DNA of 31,174 nt from CAYHDV01 sp047619465 (GTDB lineage: Bacteria > Patescibacteriota > Minisyncoccia > Phycocordibacterales > CSBR16-119): the NCBI GenBank assembly GCA_047619465.1, contig JBLHJW010000005.1, forward strand, positions 1-31,174, given 5' to 3'. The notes under the pieces are model-generated. The model was not told the origin of the DNA. It was given only the letters and a program-made list of their open reading frames with translations, and searched no databases. Positions 13,445 through 20,766 of the stretch are shown here, piece after piece. Each line of letters begins with the position of its first letter. Position 1 is the stretch's first letter. The translations under genes and the position numbers were made by a program.

Positions 13445-14393
13445 ATTTGAACAACTAAAAAACAAAGCAGAGAACACTCGGATGACAGAAGCCGAAAAGT
13501 CTTTGATGCGGGCACGTATACAAGAGACAATGGAACACTTCCCCATGCGAGAAGCTTCTGGTTCTACAGGGTCAGTTAAGTCGTCATTTAAGTTCGTGGC
13601 GTTTGCAAGGTCTGTGGCTTTTGTACTTGTTGGATTTGTCGCAGGAGGAGGAGGACTTGCTTTTGCATCGGAGCAATCACTTCCGGGAGATGTTTTATAT
13701 GCTATAAAAACAGAAGTAATGGAAGAAGTTGTTAGTGTGTTTCAAAGGACTCCCGAATCAAAAATAGTATGGGAAGAAAAACGAATCGCCAGAAGAGCAG
13801 CTGAAAGTGTGGCTCTTAACAGTCAAGGAAGGCTTGCCAAAAAAGAAGGCAGGACAATTATAGAAAATATCGAAAAATCAAACAGGAGAATTGATATTCA
13901 AACTATTGCACTTTCTAAAGATCTGTCATTTAATGGTGTAGTACTATCTGCTCTTCCTGTTAATATTAATAATGATTTAGACACATCTTCACGGGACAGA
14001 CTTATAGAAGAGCCAGAAGTAGAGTCTTCTTTTAACAATGAATCACTAAGCTCAGAAGCCCAACCTTTACCTTTACCAGAAAAAGAAGATGACTCTGCAG
14101 AAAAAATTGAAAGAGTAGAAGTCTCACAGGTTCTAATGACTAGTTTAAAAAATGAAAAAGTAAAAAAGGAAACAGTTTTGCAACATGAAGAACTGGCCGA
14201 GATTGCTCTTAAAAAGATTGACCTGGAGATTGAAAAGCTTGTGAAAAATGAAGATTTAGATGAACGTACGAAGGAAAGACTTGCAAAACTAGTACTAGAA
14301 GCGGAAAAAGCGTTCAAAGAAAAAGAAACAAAGCTGTTTTTCACTCTGATTCGAGACATCAAGTCTATCCTGGAAAAGTATCTATCCAACTAA
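13434..14393 (+). CDS. DUF5667-like membrane protein, probable sigma-factor partner
   Basis: 319 residues. A short cytoplasmic N-terminal part (1-50, KFEQLKNKAENTRMTEAEKSLMRARIQE) precedes one membrane helix (about 58-80, SVAFVLVGFVAGGGGLAFA). After it comes SLPGDVLYAIKTEVMEEVVSVFQRTPESKIVWEEKRIARRAAE, the pattern of DUF5667 proteins: SLPGD-x-LY, then charged helices. The rest is a low-complexity acidic linker and a long coiled coil (about 240-318). Many DUF5667 proteins sit behind ECF sigma genes, and the overlap with the sigma gene here suggests an anti-sigma or signal-sensing role, which is inference. A convergent terminator follows. Confidence 0.8.
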   Translation: MNNKFEQLKNKAENTRMTEAEKSLMRARIQETMEHFPMREASGSTGSVKSSFKFVAFARSVAFVLVGFVAGGGGLAFASEQSLPGDVLYAIKTEVMEEVVSVFQRTPESKIVWEEKRIARRAAESVALNSQGRLAKKEGRTIIENIEKSNRRIDIQTIALSKDLSFNGVVLSALPVNINNDLDTSSRDRLIEEPEVESSFNNESLSSEAQPLPLPEKEDDSAEKIERVEVSQVLMTSLKNEKVKKETVLQHEELAEIALKKIDLEIEKLVKNEDLDERTKERLAKLVLEAEKAFKEKETKLFFTLIRDIKSILEKYLSN

Positions 14394-14427
14394 AACAAAA
14401 AACCTCTTCAGAGAGTTTTTTGTTTTT
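14394..14427. terminator. Bidirectional terminator between the DUF5667-like and lamin-tail genes
   Basis: CTCT and AGAG form the tip, with AAAAAAC and GTTTTTT as flanks (one bulged A). A and T runs on both sides allow use on both strands. Confidence 0.75.
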
Positions 14428-15787
14428 ACTCTATTGTATATTCATCAGCCTCATTTAACTCCTCCAAGAAATCATCTTCCTCTTTAAGATAAATGTAGGA
14501 AATAATTCCAATAACAGAAACTATCAGTAATCCATAGATCCAAAACCATAAACTTTTATTTTTTCTTACCTCTGGAAGCGCACTTAAAGCGCTTGCTATC
14601 TGAGGTTCTACATCAGAAATATCTAAAACTTCTTCAACGACCTTTTGAACAGGGGCTGTGGTCTTTATTGTTGGTATATATATTATTTTTTTCTTCGGAA
14701 TATCCTTTTCTAGCTTTGAATTTAAAATACTACTAACCATATCATCGGACTCATTTTGAAGAATAAGATCAGAAATAAAATTCACACCAAGAGTTGGAAA
14801 AGAGAATATAATTTCCTTCCCTGGCAGTATTATCGTATTTTTGGGTATTCTAAATTTATCGTTAGAGTCCAATAGTAGATCCCAATTACCAATGTCTAGC
14901 TCATACACCGACTTGTTTTTTAGAGAGACTCCCTCATCGAGAATAGCCAGATCAATGTTCGCAGGAAGTACTTTAATAGTCTGTCTGTATACATGATCCG
15001 GATCATGTCTCCTTGAGCTGGTATATACTTCCACGTAAACTACATAAACCCCAGGATGCTCATACACATGAGAAAAGTCCTTTCTGTAATCATCCTCTCT
15101 TGCATTTCCATCACCAAGACTCCACTGGAAAAGAGCTTTAAATATTAGATTCCCCTCGTTGTCATAAAGCTTTGGATCGAAAAATATCTTCTCTCCAGAA
15201 ACTACCCTGTCTGGAATTCCAAAGGTGCTAACATACTCAACCTCAGCAATCTCACCTGATTGAGTGTTTGATATAGCTGTATTTGTTTCCTGCTCTACTC
15301 CCTGATTTTCTTTTCCGGGAGTGGGGCTGGCAGGTGTAAACTCATCTGAAATCAATTGAAGCGATTTACCGTCACCATTGGCTCCGTCTTCTGGTGAATA
15401 TGTAACTTCATCTACAATATCCCCATCCTCATTTTTTATTGCAAATGTTTCTCCAGTGTTTGAAAAAGATGACCAAGAGCTGTCGAACAGATTTCCTGTA
15501 AAACTTGGCCAATCACTAAGGAAAACTTCTGGAGAATCCACAATAACAGCAAATTCTCCAGGGGCTAGAATTTCTTCACCAGAATATAGTGTTAGCCCAT
15601 GGTTAGAACTATTCTCATAGAACTTCCAGTTTGAAATGTTAACAAACTCAGGCCCTTTGTTAACAAGCTCCAGCCACTCACGATCTGAATCTGTACCTTC
15701 CAAATCATACATTATTTCATTTACAGAAATAGAGGCGAAGGATATTCCAGGCACCAGAACAAAAATTGTGAGCAACAATGCTTTCAT
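14426..15787 (-). CDS. Surface protein with lamin-tail domain, membrane-anchored
   Basis: 453 residues. The signal peptide (MKALLLTIFVLVPGISFA) is followed at about 19-135 by a lamin-tail domain (ISVNEIMYDLEGTDSDREWLELVNKG, NISNWKFYEN, LAPGEFAVIVDS, SNTGETFAIKNEDGDIVDEV). A PKD-like domain follows at about 190-280 (FFDPKLYDNEGNL, FQWSLGDGNAREDD, HVYEHPGVYVVYVEV). A second partial lamin-tail-like repeat (about 285-345, ELDIGNWDLLLDSNDKFRIP) comes before a spacer, a membrane helix (about 416-433, LWFWIYGLLIVSVIGIISY) and an acidic tail. Such proteins bind or organise the cell surface. It starts two bases after the ATPase stop, so both are co-expressed; surface display linked to the secretion ATPase is a reasonable guess. 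Confidence 0.85.
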   Translation of the reverse strand: MKALLLTIFVLVPGISFASISVNEIMYDLEGTDSDREWLELVNKGPEFVNISNWKFYENSSNHGLTLYSGEEILAPGEFAVIVDSPEVFLSDWPSFTGNLFDSSWSSFSNTGETFAIKNEDGDIVDEVTYSPEDGANGDGKSLQLISDEFTPASPTPGKENQGVEQETNTAISNTQSGEIAEVEYVSTFGIPDRVVSGEKIFFDPKLYDNEGNLIFKALFQWSLGDGNAREDDYRKDFSHVYEHPGVYVVYVEVYTSSRRHDPDHVYRQTIKVLPANIDLAILDEGVSLKNKSVYELDIGNWDLLLDSNDKFRIPKNTIILPGKEIIFSFPTLGVNFISDLILQNESDDMVSSILNSKLEKDIPKKKIIYIPTIKTTAPVQKVVEEVLDISDVEPQIASALSALPEVRKNKSLWFWIYGLLIVSVIGIISYIYLKEEDDFLEELNEADEYTIE

Positions 15788-15789
15788 AC

Positions 15790-18087
15790 TTAGTCTTGTA
15801 GAATCGCTTTTAGTAGTTCATCTGGAGAGTACTTACCTGTTTCTTCTGAAGCCACAGCTGCTGCTGAAACAGTGCTTGATTTATCTTCAATTTTAAATTC
15901 ATTTGGCTTCTCTATTGTTTTTTTAATTTCTGCAGGCTTTGATTTATTATCGTTCAACGATTGTGCCGGCGTACTAGTGTTTTGATTTTTATCTGGCTCT
16001 GATACAGGTGGAACATATGGTTTATGAAATTTTGGCTCTAGTGGTTTAATATCAGGTTTACGAGCACCGAACATTTGGTGGGGTGCTTTTTCTTGTTTTG
16101 GTGCGGGTGCGGGTGCGGGTGCGGGTGCGGGTGCGGGTGCGGGTGCGGGTGCGGGTGCGGGTGCGTCAGATCTCTGAACAATTTTATCATTTTTATCACT
16201 CCCAGCCATTCCAGCTTTCATAAGAGCATCCTTAAGAGAAGATACTTGTTTTTTCCCAGCCTTGCGATCAAGTGTTTTGTTTTGTGGTCTAAGACCTAAA
16301 TTAGATAGTGATATTTCTTTTTTAGAATTATCTAAAGATTGCTCTTTTGGTTTTTCTACAGGTTTTGCGTCTCCACTCTCAACAGAAGCTATCAGGTCTT
16401 TCAGTTTTGGAGATATTGAACTTTCTATATCCTTTTTGGGATTACTTATAACCGGCTCTTTTGGTTTTTCTACAGGCTTCGCATTTCCGTTCTCAACAGA
16501 TACAAGAAGATCTTTAAGTTTTGGAGCTAGTGGGCTTTTTACTTCCTTCTTGTACGAGGGTTTACTAATAAAGTTAGATGGCTCTGGAATATTTGAAATA
16601 CTCGTTTTAGTAAAATCCTTTTTGGCAACAAATTTGTTAAGAGGCTTAACGTCCTTATTAATGGGCTTCTTGCTGTCGTATGCCGTTTTTTTGTCAGGAT
16701 TTTTAGAAAAATCAACCCATTCTTTTCCTTGAGACTTGAACTCTGCTTTCTTATTATTTATATAGACTTGATGCTCTTTGTCTTTTTCCGATGGGATTGG
16801 TATGTACCATTCCATAATTCTCTTGTTAATACTTTCTCTAGAATTGGCATATTTTAATCGAGACATTTCTATAACGGCCTTCTTGTTTGAAGTTGGAGGT
16901 TTCTCCAAAGGTGGTATTCCCACAGCGGAAAATGGCTGAGATCCCATACCATCTATCATAAGTCTTAGGTAGTACTGAAATCGTCCAATATTTACAATGT
17001 CTTGCTCAGTAAACACTGGAGCAAATTCACGCTCAAAGTGCTCTGCGTCCCCGGGGCCAACTCGAAAAACAACCATAGACCCGACGTTACCAAAAATAGC
17101 TTCCTTTACCTCGTCTGGCATCTGAGCAACATACTGGTGAGCCATTGTTAAGGCCAACTTGTATTTTCGAGCCTCAGATAGAATATCCGCAAAGGATTCG
17201 TTAGCAAAAGACTGAAATTCATCTACGTAGAAATAAAATGGAGGAAGTGCATCCATATCATCACGATCCAAATCGGCTCGACTCATAGCAGCCAAGTATA
17301 GGTTTGTAATAAACATACCTCCGAGTAGCCCAGCATTCTCTTCCCCAATTTGACCCTTGGATAGGTTAACAATAACAATCTTCTTGTTATCCATCATTTC
17401 TCTCAAATTAAAAGACGACTTTGGCTGACCAATAATATTTCTAATCAATGGATTAGAAACAAACTGACCTACCTTGTTTTGAATGGAGGCTCCAGCCTCT
17501 TTTCTATACCTGTCATCCCACTTTTCGAACTCATCAACCCAAAATGCCTTAACTGTGGGGTCAGTAATATTTTCAACTATAGGCTTACGAAACTCTTTTT
17601 CAACAAGCATTCTATTAACAGAAAGAAGTGTCGAGTTTGGAGTTTCAAGAAGAGCTAAAATAGTATTTGAGAGAATATACTCCATACGAGCAGAAAACGA
17701 ATCAACCCAAATTTTCTTAAAGGCAGACATCAAACCCGAAGAAACCAAGTGCCTTTTGTCAGGATCTACATCTTCAAGAGGATTAAATGATATAGGAAAC
17801 TCAGTATCAAAAGGAGCAAAATATATAACGTCATCAATTCTGTCTTCTGGAATATAATCAAGAAGAAGCTCCGCAGAAGACCCATGAGGATCAACAAAAC
17901 AAATTCCTTCGCCGTTTTGAATATCTTGCGCAGCCATGTTTTCAAGCAGAGTTGACTTACCCATACCTGTTTTACCAATTACGTACATATGTCGTGCTCG
18001 GTCAATATTTTTTATACCAAAACGAGTTTTCTGATTTCGGAAATCAGCGTCTCCCATGTATGTAACTTCACTTAGACGATTATTCAT
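15790..18087 (-). CDS. Conjugation/type IV secretion-type ATPase (TraD/VirB4/DUF87-like) with repetitive tail
   Basis: 765 residues. The motor (about 1-400) has Walker A GKTGMGKST (38-46), FVDPHGSSAELLL (64-76), IVIVNLSKGQIGEENAGLLGG (a beta strand-loop), Walker B FYFYVDEFQSF (284-294) and a sensor strand ALTMAHQYV (312-320). Two HerA/VirB4-type features, the PHG after the first strand and the late His-Gln, are present. No membrane segment is seen, so it may act as a soluble coupling ATPase. The tail (about 400-765) is low-complexity: a duplicated module PKLKDLLVSVENGNAKPVEKPKE / PKLKDLIASVESGDAKPVEKPKE, eleven Ala-Pro pairs (642-663) and a KP-rich end. The ATG is seven bases after a TGC-TATACT. 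It could serve pili, DNA uptake or export; no other secretion gene is in this window. Confidence 0.85.
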   Translation of the reverse strand: MNNRLSEVTYMGDADFRNQKTRFGIKNIDRARHMYVIGKTGMGKSTLLENMAAQDIQNGEGICFVDPHGSSAELLLDYIPEDRIDDVIYFAPFDTEFPISFNPLEDVDPDKRHLVSSGLMSAFKKIWVDSFSARMEYILSNTILALLETPNSTLLSVNRMLVEKEFRKPIVENITDPTVKAFWVDEFEKWDDRYRKEAGASIQNKVGQFVSNPLIRNIIGQPKSSFNLREMMDNKKIVIVNLSKGQIGEENAGLLGGMFITNLYLAAMSRADLDRDDMDALPPFYFYVDEFQSFANESFADILSEARKYKLALTMAHQYVAQMPDEVKEAIFGNVGSMVVFRVGPGDAEHFEREFAPVFTEQDIVNIGRFQYYLRLMIDGMGSQPFSAVGIPPLEKPPTSNKKAVIEMSRLKYANSRESINKRIMEWYIPIPSEKDKEHQVYINNKKAEFKSQGKEWVDFSKNPDKKTAYDSKKPINKDVKPLNKFVAKKDFTKTSISNIPEPSNFISKPSYKKEVKSPLAPKLKDLLVSVENGNAKPVEKPKEPVISNPKKDIESSISPKLKDLIASVESGDAKPVEKPKEQSLDNSKKEISLSNLGLRPQNKTLDRKAGKKQVSSLKDALMKAGMAGSDKNDKIVQRSDAPAPAPAPAPAPAPAPAPAPAPKQEKAPHQMFGARKPDIKPLEPKFHKPYVPPVSEPDKNQNTSTPAQSLNDNKSKPAEIKKTIEKPNEFKIEDKSSTVSAAAVASEETGKYSPDELLKAILQD
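16100..16165 (-). repeat. Perfect hexanucleotide repeat, 11 units, coding Ala-Pro
   Basis: GGTGCG repeated eleven times without error on plus; the minus strand reads GCACCC, giving (AP)11 in the ATPase tail. Because each unit is six bases, length changes keep the frame. Confidence 0.95.
16329..16550 (-). repeat. Duplicated 33-residue module in the ATPase tail
   Basis: Two consecutive copies of PKLKDLxxSVExGxAKPVEKPKE with a short variable spacer (I/V-S-N-P-K-K-D versus L-D-N-S-K-K-E). Boundaries are approximate. Confidence 0.7.
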
Positions 18088-18094
18088 TGAATAT

Positions 18095-18103
18095 AGTATA
18101 GCA
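18095..18103 (-). promoter_or_regulatory. Extended -10 of the ATPase gene
   Basis: TGC-TATACT on minus, seven bases before the ATG. The base of the upstream terminator lies where a -35 would be; its loop offers only GCGACA at 18-nt spacing. Confidence 0.5.
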
Positions 18104-18137
18104 AATAAAAAACCCGCATGTCGCGGGCTTTTTGTGT
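18104..18137 (-). terminator. Terminator of the mscS unit
   Basis: GCCCGC and GCGGGT with a short loop, then TTTTTTATTT on the minus strand. Confidence 0.85.
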
Positions 18138-18151
18138 AAAATTATTATTTC

Positions 18152-19003
18152 CTATTTTTCATTATGAATAACTTTTTGAGGAAATGGTATCTCTATACCC
18201 TCTTTGTCAAAAGTTATTTTTAGACGCTTGCGAAGCTCACCTGTTACCGCCCATTGAGAGTTTGGAGTAGTCTTGCCGAGAATTCGTATGTCGACAGAAG
18301 AATCATTTAGATTATCCACTCTAAGAAACACTGGGGCTTCCATAATCCTATCTGACCAAGCGGGATCATCGGCAAGGTCTTGTCCAACTTCATTTATAAC
18401 TCTTTCTACTTTTTCTAAGTCATCACCGTATGAAACTCCAACAACCAAGTTTACTCGAGACCAGTCACGAGACATGTTAGATGTTTTCTTTATTTCACCA
18501 TTTGGAACGGTATGAACTACGCCATCTAAATCTCGAAGAGTGGTGGTTCTTAGCGTAACTGTTTCAACTGTTCCACATGCTCCATCTAAGCATATTATAT
18601 CTCCTACACGGTACTGATTCTCAAGAATGATAAATAGTCCAGTTATCATATCTCTCACCAGGTACTGAGCACCAAAACCAACGGCAACACCTACAAGACC
18701 AGCTCCAGCAAGTAGTGGAGCAATATTTATACCAATAGATGAAAGGATCATCATTAAAGCTACAATCCACAGAAGAACAGATACAACCCCTTCTAATATT
18801 TGAATCAAGGTATCTTCTCTTGCTCGTTCATCCACATCTGTTCCATAGGCATCTCGTGAGACAGAACTCCGGACTATCTTATCTATTGCCATGTGGCCAA
18901 ACTTCCTCACAATAAAAACCCCGGCAATAACTAAAATGATTTCAAGCCCATCTGTTTTTAGCCACGGTAGTAAATTTGTATAAAAAATTTCCTCTATGTT
19001 CAT
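18152..19003 (-). CDS. MscS-family small-conductance mechanosensitive channel
   Basis: 283 residues, close to E. coli MscS (286). Two or three membrane helices: about 17-30, 72-90 and the pore-lining helix with LLAGAGLVGVAVGFGAQYLVRDMITGLFI (about 97-125), whose Gly/Ala packing is the MscS signature. The beta domain follows (YRVGDIICLDGACGTVETVTLRTTTLRDLDGVVHTVPNGEI), then the alpha/beta vestibule and C-terminal part (EIPFPQKVIHNEK). These channels open under membrane tension and release solutes in osmotic downshock. The gene starts 19 bases after the stop of the methyltransferase gene and is followed by a terminator, so the two form one unit. Confidence 0.93.
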   Translation of the reverse strand: MNIEEIFYTNLLPWLKTDGLEIILVIAGVFIVRKFGHMAIDKIVRSSVSRDAYGTDVDERAREDTLIQILEGVVSVLLWIVALMMILSSIGINIAPLLAGAGLVGVAVGFGAQYLVRDMITGLFIILENQYRVGDIICLDGACGTVETVTLRTTTLRDLDGVVHTVPNGEIKKTSNMSRDWSRVNLVVGVSYGDDLEKVERVINEVGQDLADDPAWSDRIMEAPVFLRVDNLNDSSVDIRILGKTTPNSQWAVTGELRKRLKITFDKEGIEIPFPQKVIHNEK

Positions 19004-19022
19004 ATTATTTTTAGATTAATTA

Positions 19023-19769
19023 CTAACTATTCTGTCTTTTCCATTCATAAAGTGCAATAGCAAGTGAAACCGAGGCGTTATAACTTTCTATCTCTTTTCT
19101 TATAGGGATTGAAACTATATAATCAGAATCACTTATAACAGAAGGCCGAACTCCAGAACCTTCACTTCCCACAACAAAAACAGTCGGTGAAGTGAATTCA
19201 TGTGAAAGAAGACTATCGGCCCTCTTGTCACTCTTTGAAAGTGCCCCAATCCAAAAACCCTTTTTCTTTAAACGGTTCATAACTTTTGTAAGAGATCCAG
19301 CTTGGATAATAGGAATATGATTCGCTGCTCCAGCCGCAACTTTAAACACCGTTTGTGTAACAGATACTTGTCTAGAGCTGGGGATAACAACAGCAGAAGC
19401 ACCAAGCCCCATTGCTGTACGAATAACTGCTCCAACATTATGAGGATCTTCGAGAGAGTCCATTATTACAACTGCTGGGTTCTTTTCCATATCTACAGTT
19501 TCAATCCATTCATCAAAATCGGCATAAGGAAAACCAGAAACAAGAGCCACTGCGCCCTGATCATTTACATCTCCCACGTATCTTTTAATATCTTTTTCAG
19601 AAACAACAGAGACTGCTACTTTAGCACTCTTAGCCAAATCACGAAAAGAATCTAAAGTGTGTTTTTCTAAAGTTCCACGAAGATACAACCTGGTAATTAT
19701 TCCAGGGTGCATTTCTAGTAGATCTTTAACAGAGTGAGCTCCGTATAGGTATAGTCTTTTATCTTTCAT
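19023..19769 (-). CDS. RlmB-type 23S rRNA ribose 2'-O-methyltransferase (SpoU/TrmH family)
   Basis: 248 residues. An N-terminal RNA-binding domain (1-75, LYLYGAHSVKDLLEMHPGIITRLYLRG) is typical of RlmB. The knotted SPOUT domain has the three family motifs: motif 1 VIMDSLEDPHNVGAVIRTAMGLGA (Asn and Arg in the catalytic site), motif 2 VFVVGSEGSGVRPSV and motif 3 IPIRKEIESYNASVSLAIALYEW. The domain order fits Gm2251 methylation by analogy to E. coli RlmB, but other SpoU/TrmH targets cannot be ruled out. It methylates RNA with SAM as donor. It is the first gene of the unit with mscS. Confidence 0.9.
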   Translation of the reverse strand: MKDKRLYLYGAHSVKDLLEMHPGIITRLYLRGTLEKHTLDSFRDLAKSAKVAVSVVSEKDIKRYVGDVNDQGAVALVSGFPYADFDEWIETVDMEKNPAVVIMDSLEDPHNVGAVIRTAMGLGASAVVIPSSRQVSVTQTVFKVAAGAANHIPIIQAGSLTKVMNRLKKKGFWIGALSKSDKRADSLLSHEFTSPTVFVVGSEGSGVRPSVISDSDYIVSIPIRKEIESYNASVSLAIALYEWKRQNS

Positions 19770-19958
19770 ATTTTTTATTATTTAAGTAAAGTAAGGTCTT
19801 ATTAGAATATTTTAATAAGAAAATCCACAACTTTTCTCTGAATCATGGAGTCACCAAATGTACAATCATTAGATTACATTGTATATGTACATACGTCAAC
19901 TTGCACGCTCTCACCTGACATACATAATTAGTAAATTGTTTTAAGTTATTACCACTAA
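19770..19958. other. AT-rich upstream region of the methyltransferase gene
   Basis: No ORF seen. On the minus strand there is TTGACG and, 17 bases later, TAATCT, a weak promoter candidate for the rRNA methyltransferase gene. An imperfect inverted repeat (TGTACAAT with ATTGTATATGTACA) overlaps it and could be an operator; both are guesses. Confidence 0.3.
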
Positions 19959-20447
19959 TCACTCTCCTTTTTTCTTTACTTCTAGAATTAAAGTTATAGA
20001 AAGTGTCGCAGAAATAAACCTAATTATTATCCATGGTTGCTTATTTTTACTAATCATTTCTGCAACAGTATGAATTACTTGATCTATCGACAATTCTTTC
20101 TTCTTATTACAAATGTTTTTAACATCAAAGGGGGTGATTAAATTATCGCTTGGAAATATCTGTGATTCTTCTACGCTGTCGGTTATCTCAATAAAGATTA
20201 ACTTTATCGTCTACTGTTTCCATGACAACATCCTTACAGTCAGCCAAAGACTCAATTATGGAACCAGAATATGAACCCGAGAATTTATCTGCATCCAGTC
20301 CGTAGAAAGAATGAAGAGTGGTAACTGCATTCGTGGTAGATTAACCAGAATTTGTTTTTTCATTCCCGGGATAGCCATTCCCTGATGTGGGTACATATTT
20401 TACATTGGGCTAGATTCTGATATAGTAGTAGTAGACAATAAGGACAT
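19959..20447 (-). pseudogene. Broken gene, about 163 codons, unknown family
   Basis: Three coding blocks join if two frameshifts and one stop are repaired. Block 1 begins MSLLSTTTISESS; a shift near 20404-20415 leads to PNVKYVPTSGNGYPGNEK; an in-frame TAA lies at 20341-20343; the same frame resumes TTLHSFYGLDADKFSGSYSG and runs to VVMETVDDK; a second shift near 20187-20210 leads to LIFIEITDSVEESQIFPSD, and on to SIDQVIHTVAEMISKNKQ, ending TLILEVKKKGE and TGA. Codon use and residue patterns in each block look like real protein. The first block lacks a ribosome-binding site. I do not recognise the family. Sequencing error is possible, but three lesions in 490 bases favour real decay. Confidence 0.65.
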
Positions 20448-20506
20448 TAATTAAAAACATACACCAAGTAGCGCTTTTATAACAACAGAAACTTAATTTA
20501 CAGATA

Positions 20507-20520
20507 TGATTTATAAATCA
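20507..20520. promoter_or_regulatory. Perfect 14-bp palindrome upstream of the attenuator
   Basis: TGATTTATAAATCA, fully self-complementary, eight bases before the first stem of the attenuator-like leader. Possible operator; AT-rich palindromes also arise by chance. Confidence 0.3.
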
Positions 20521-20527
20521 TTGAAAT

Positions 20528-20600
20528 AGCCCCGAAGGGCTTGTGCCGGGATGCTACCTTGGGCAACTGCCCTCCCAGGTGAATGGGAGGGCTTTTTTTT
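20528..20600 (+). promoter_or_regulatory. Attenuator-like leader: terminator with competing antiterminator
   Basis: First a small hairpin AGCCC-CGAA-GGGCT (20528-20541), then GTGCCGGGATGCT. Two exclusive folds follow: a terminator (GCCCTCCCA 20569-20577 with TGGGAGGGC 20584-20592, then eight T), or a fold in which GGGC (20561-20564) pairs GCCC (20569-20572) and ACCT (20556-20559) pairs AGGT (20577-20580). The second uses the 5' arm of the terminator and so would prevent it. This is the layout of a riboswitch or attenuator. No known class is recognised. The next plus-strand gene is the transporter at 20767, 167 bases on. Confidence 0.55.
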
Positions 20601-20645
20601 ACCCACAGAGACCTCATATCTTTAAAAATTTTTTTAATAATCAAC

Positions 20646-20711
20646 TCGTGAACCCGAACACCCTACAAGGGAATCAATTTGGACGAGATGCGTGAGGTTG
20701 ATGTGGATTTT
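20646..20711. repeat. Imperfect direct repeat, left copy, flanking the transporter gene
   Basis: About 66 bases, roughly 70 percent identical to 21803-21869 by eye. Shared blocks are AACAnCCTA, GGAAnCAATTT, GAGATG and AGGTTG. The left copy ends just before the -10 of the transporter gene. In this copy ATCAACTC near its start is a near inverted repeat of GAGGTTGAT near its end. Confidence 0.6.
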
Positions 20712-20716
20712 ATAAT
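20711..20716 (+). promoter_or_regulatory. -10 box of the transporter gene
   Basis: A perfect TATAAT at the right end of the left repeat copy. No -35 at the usual distance. A start near 20723 would give a leader of about 44 bases to ATG 20767, or 8 to the ATG at 20731. Confidence 0.45.
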
Positions 20717-20766
20717 AATTTTTTAAATCCATGGAGGTGATGCACTCGTGCTACCATCTAATAAGT

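Noticed and set aside
16075..16299. Plus-strand ORF with a long Gly-Cys repeat
   Set aside because: It is the antisense of the Ala-Pro hexamer repeat in the ATPase gene.
20646..20711. Integron attC-like site
   Set aside because: The repeat has an inverted pair at its ends, but the core does not match GTTRRRY or RYYYAAC and there is no integrase gene in the window.
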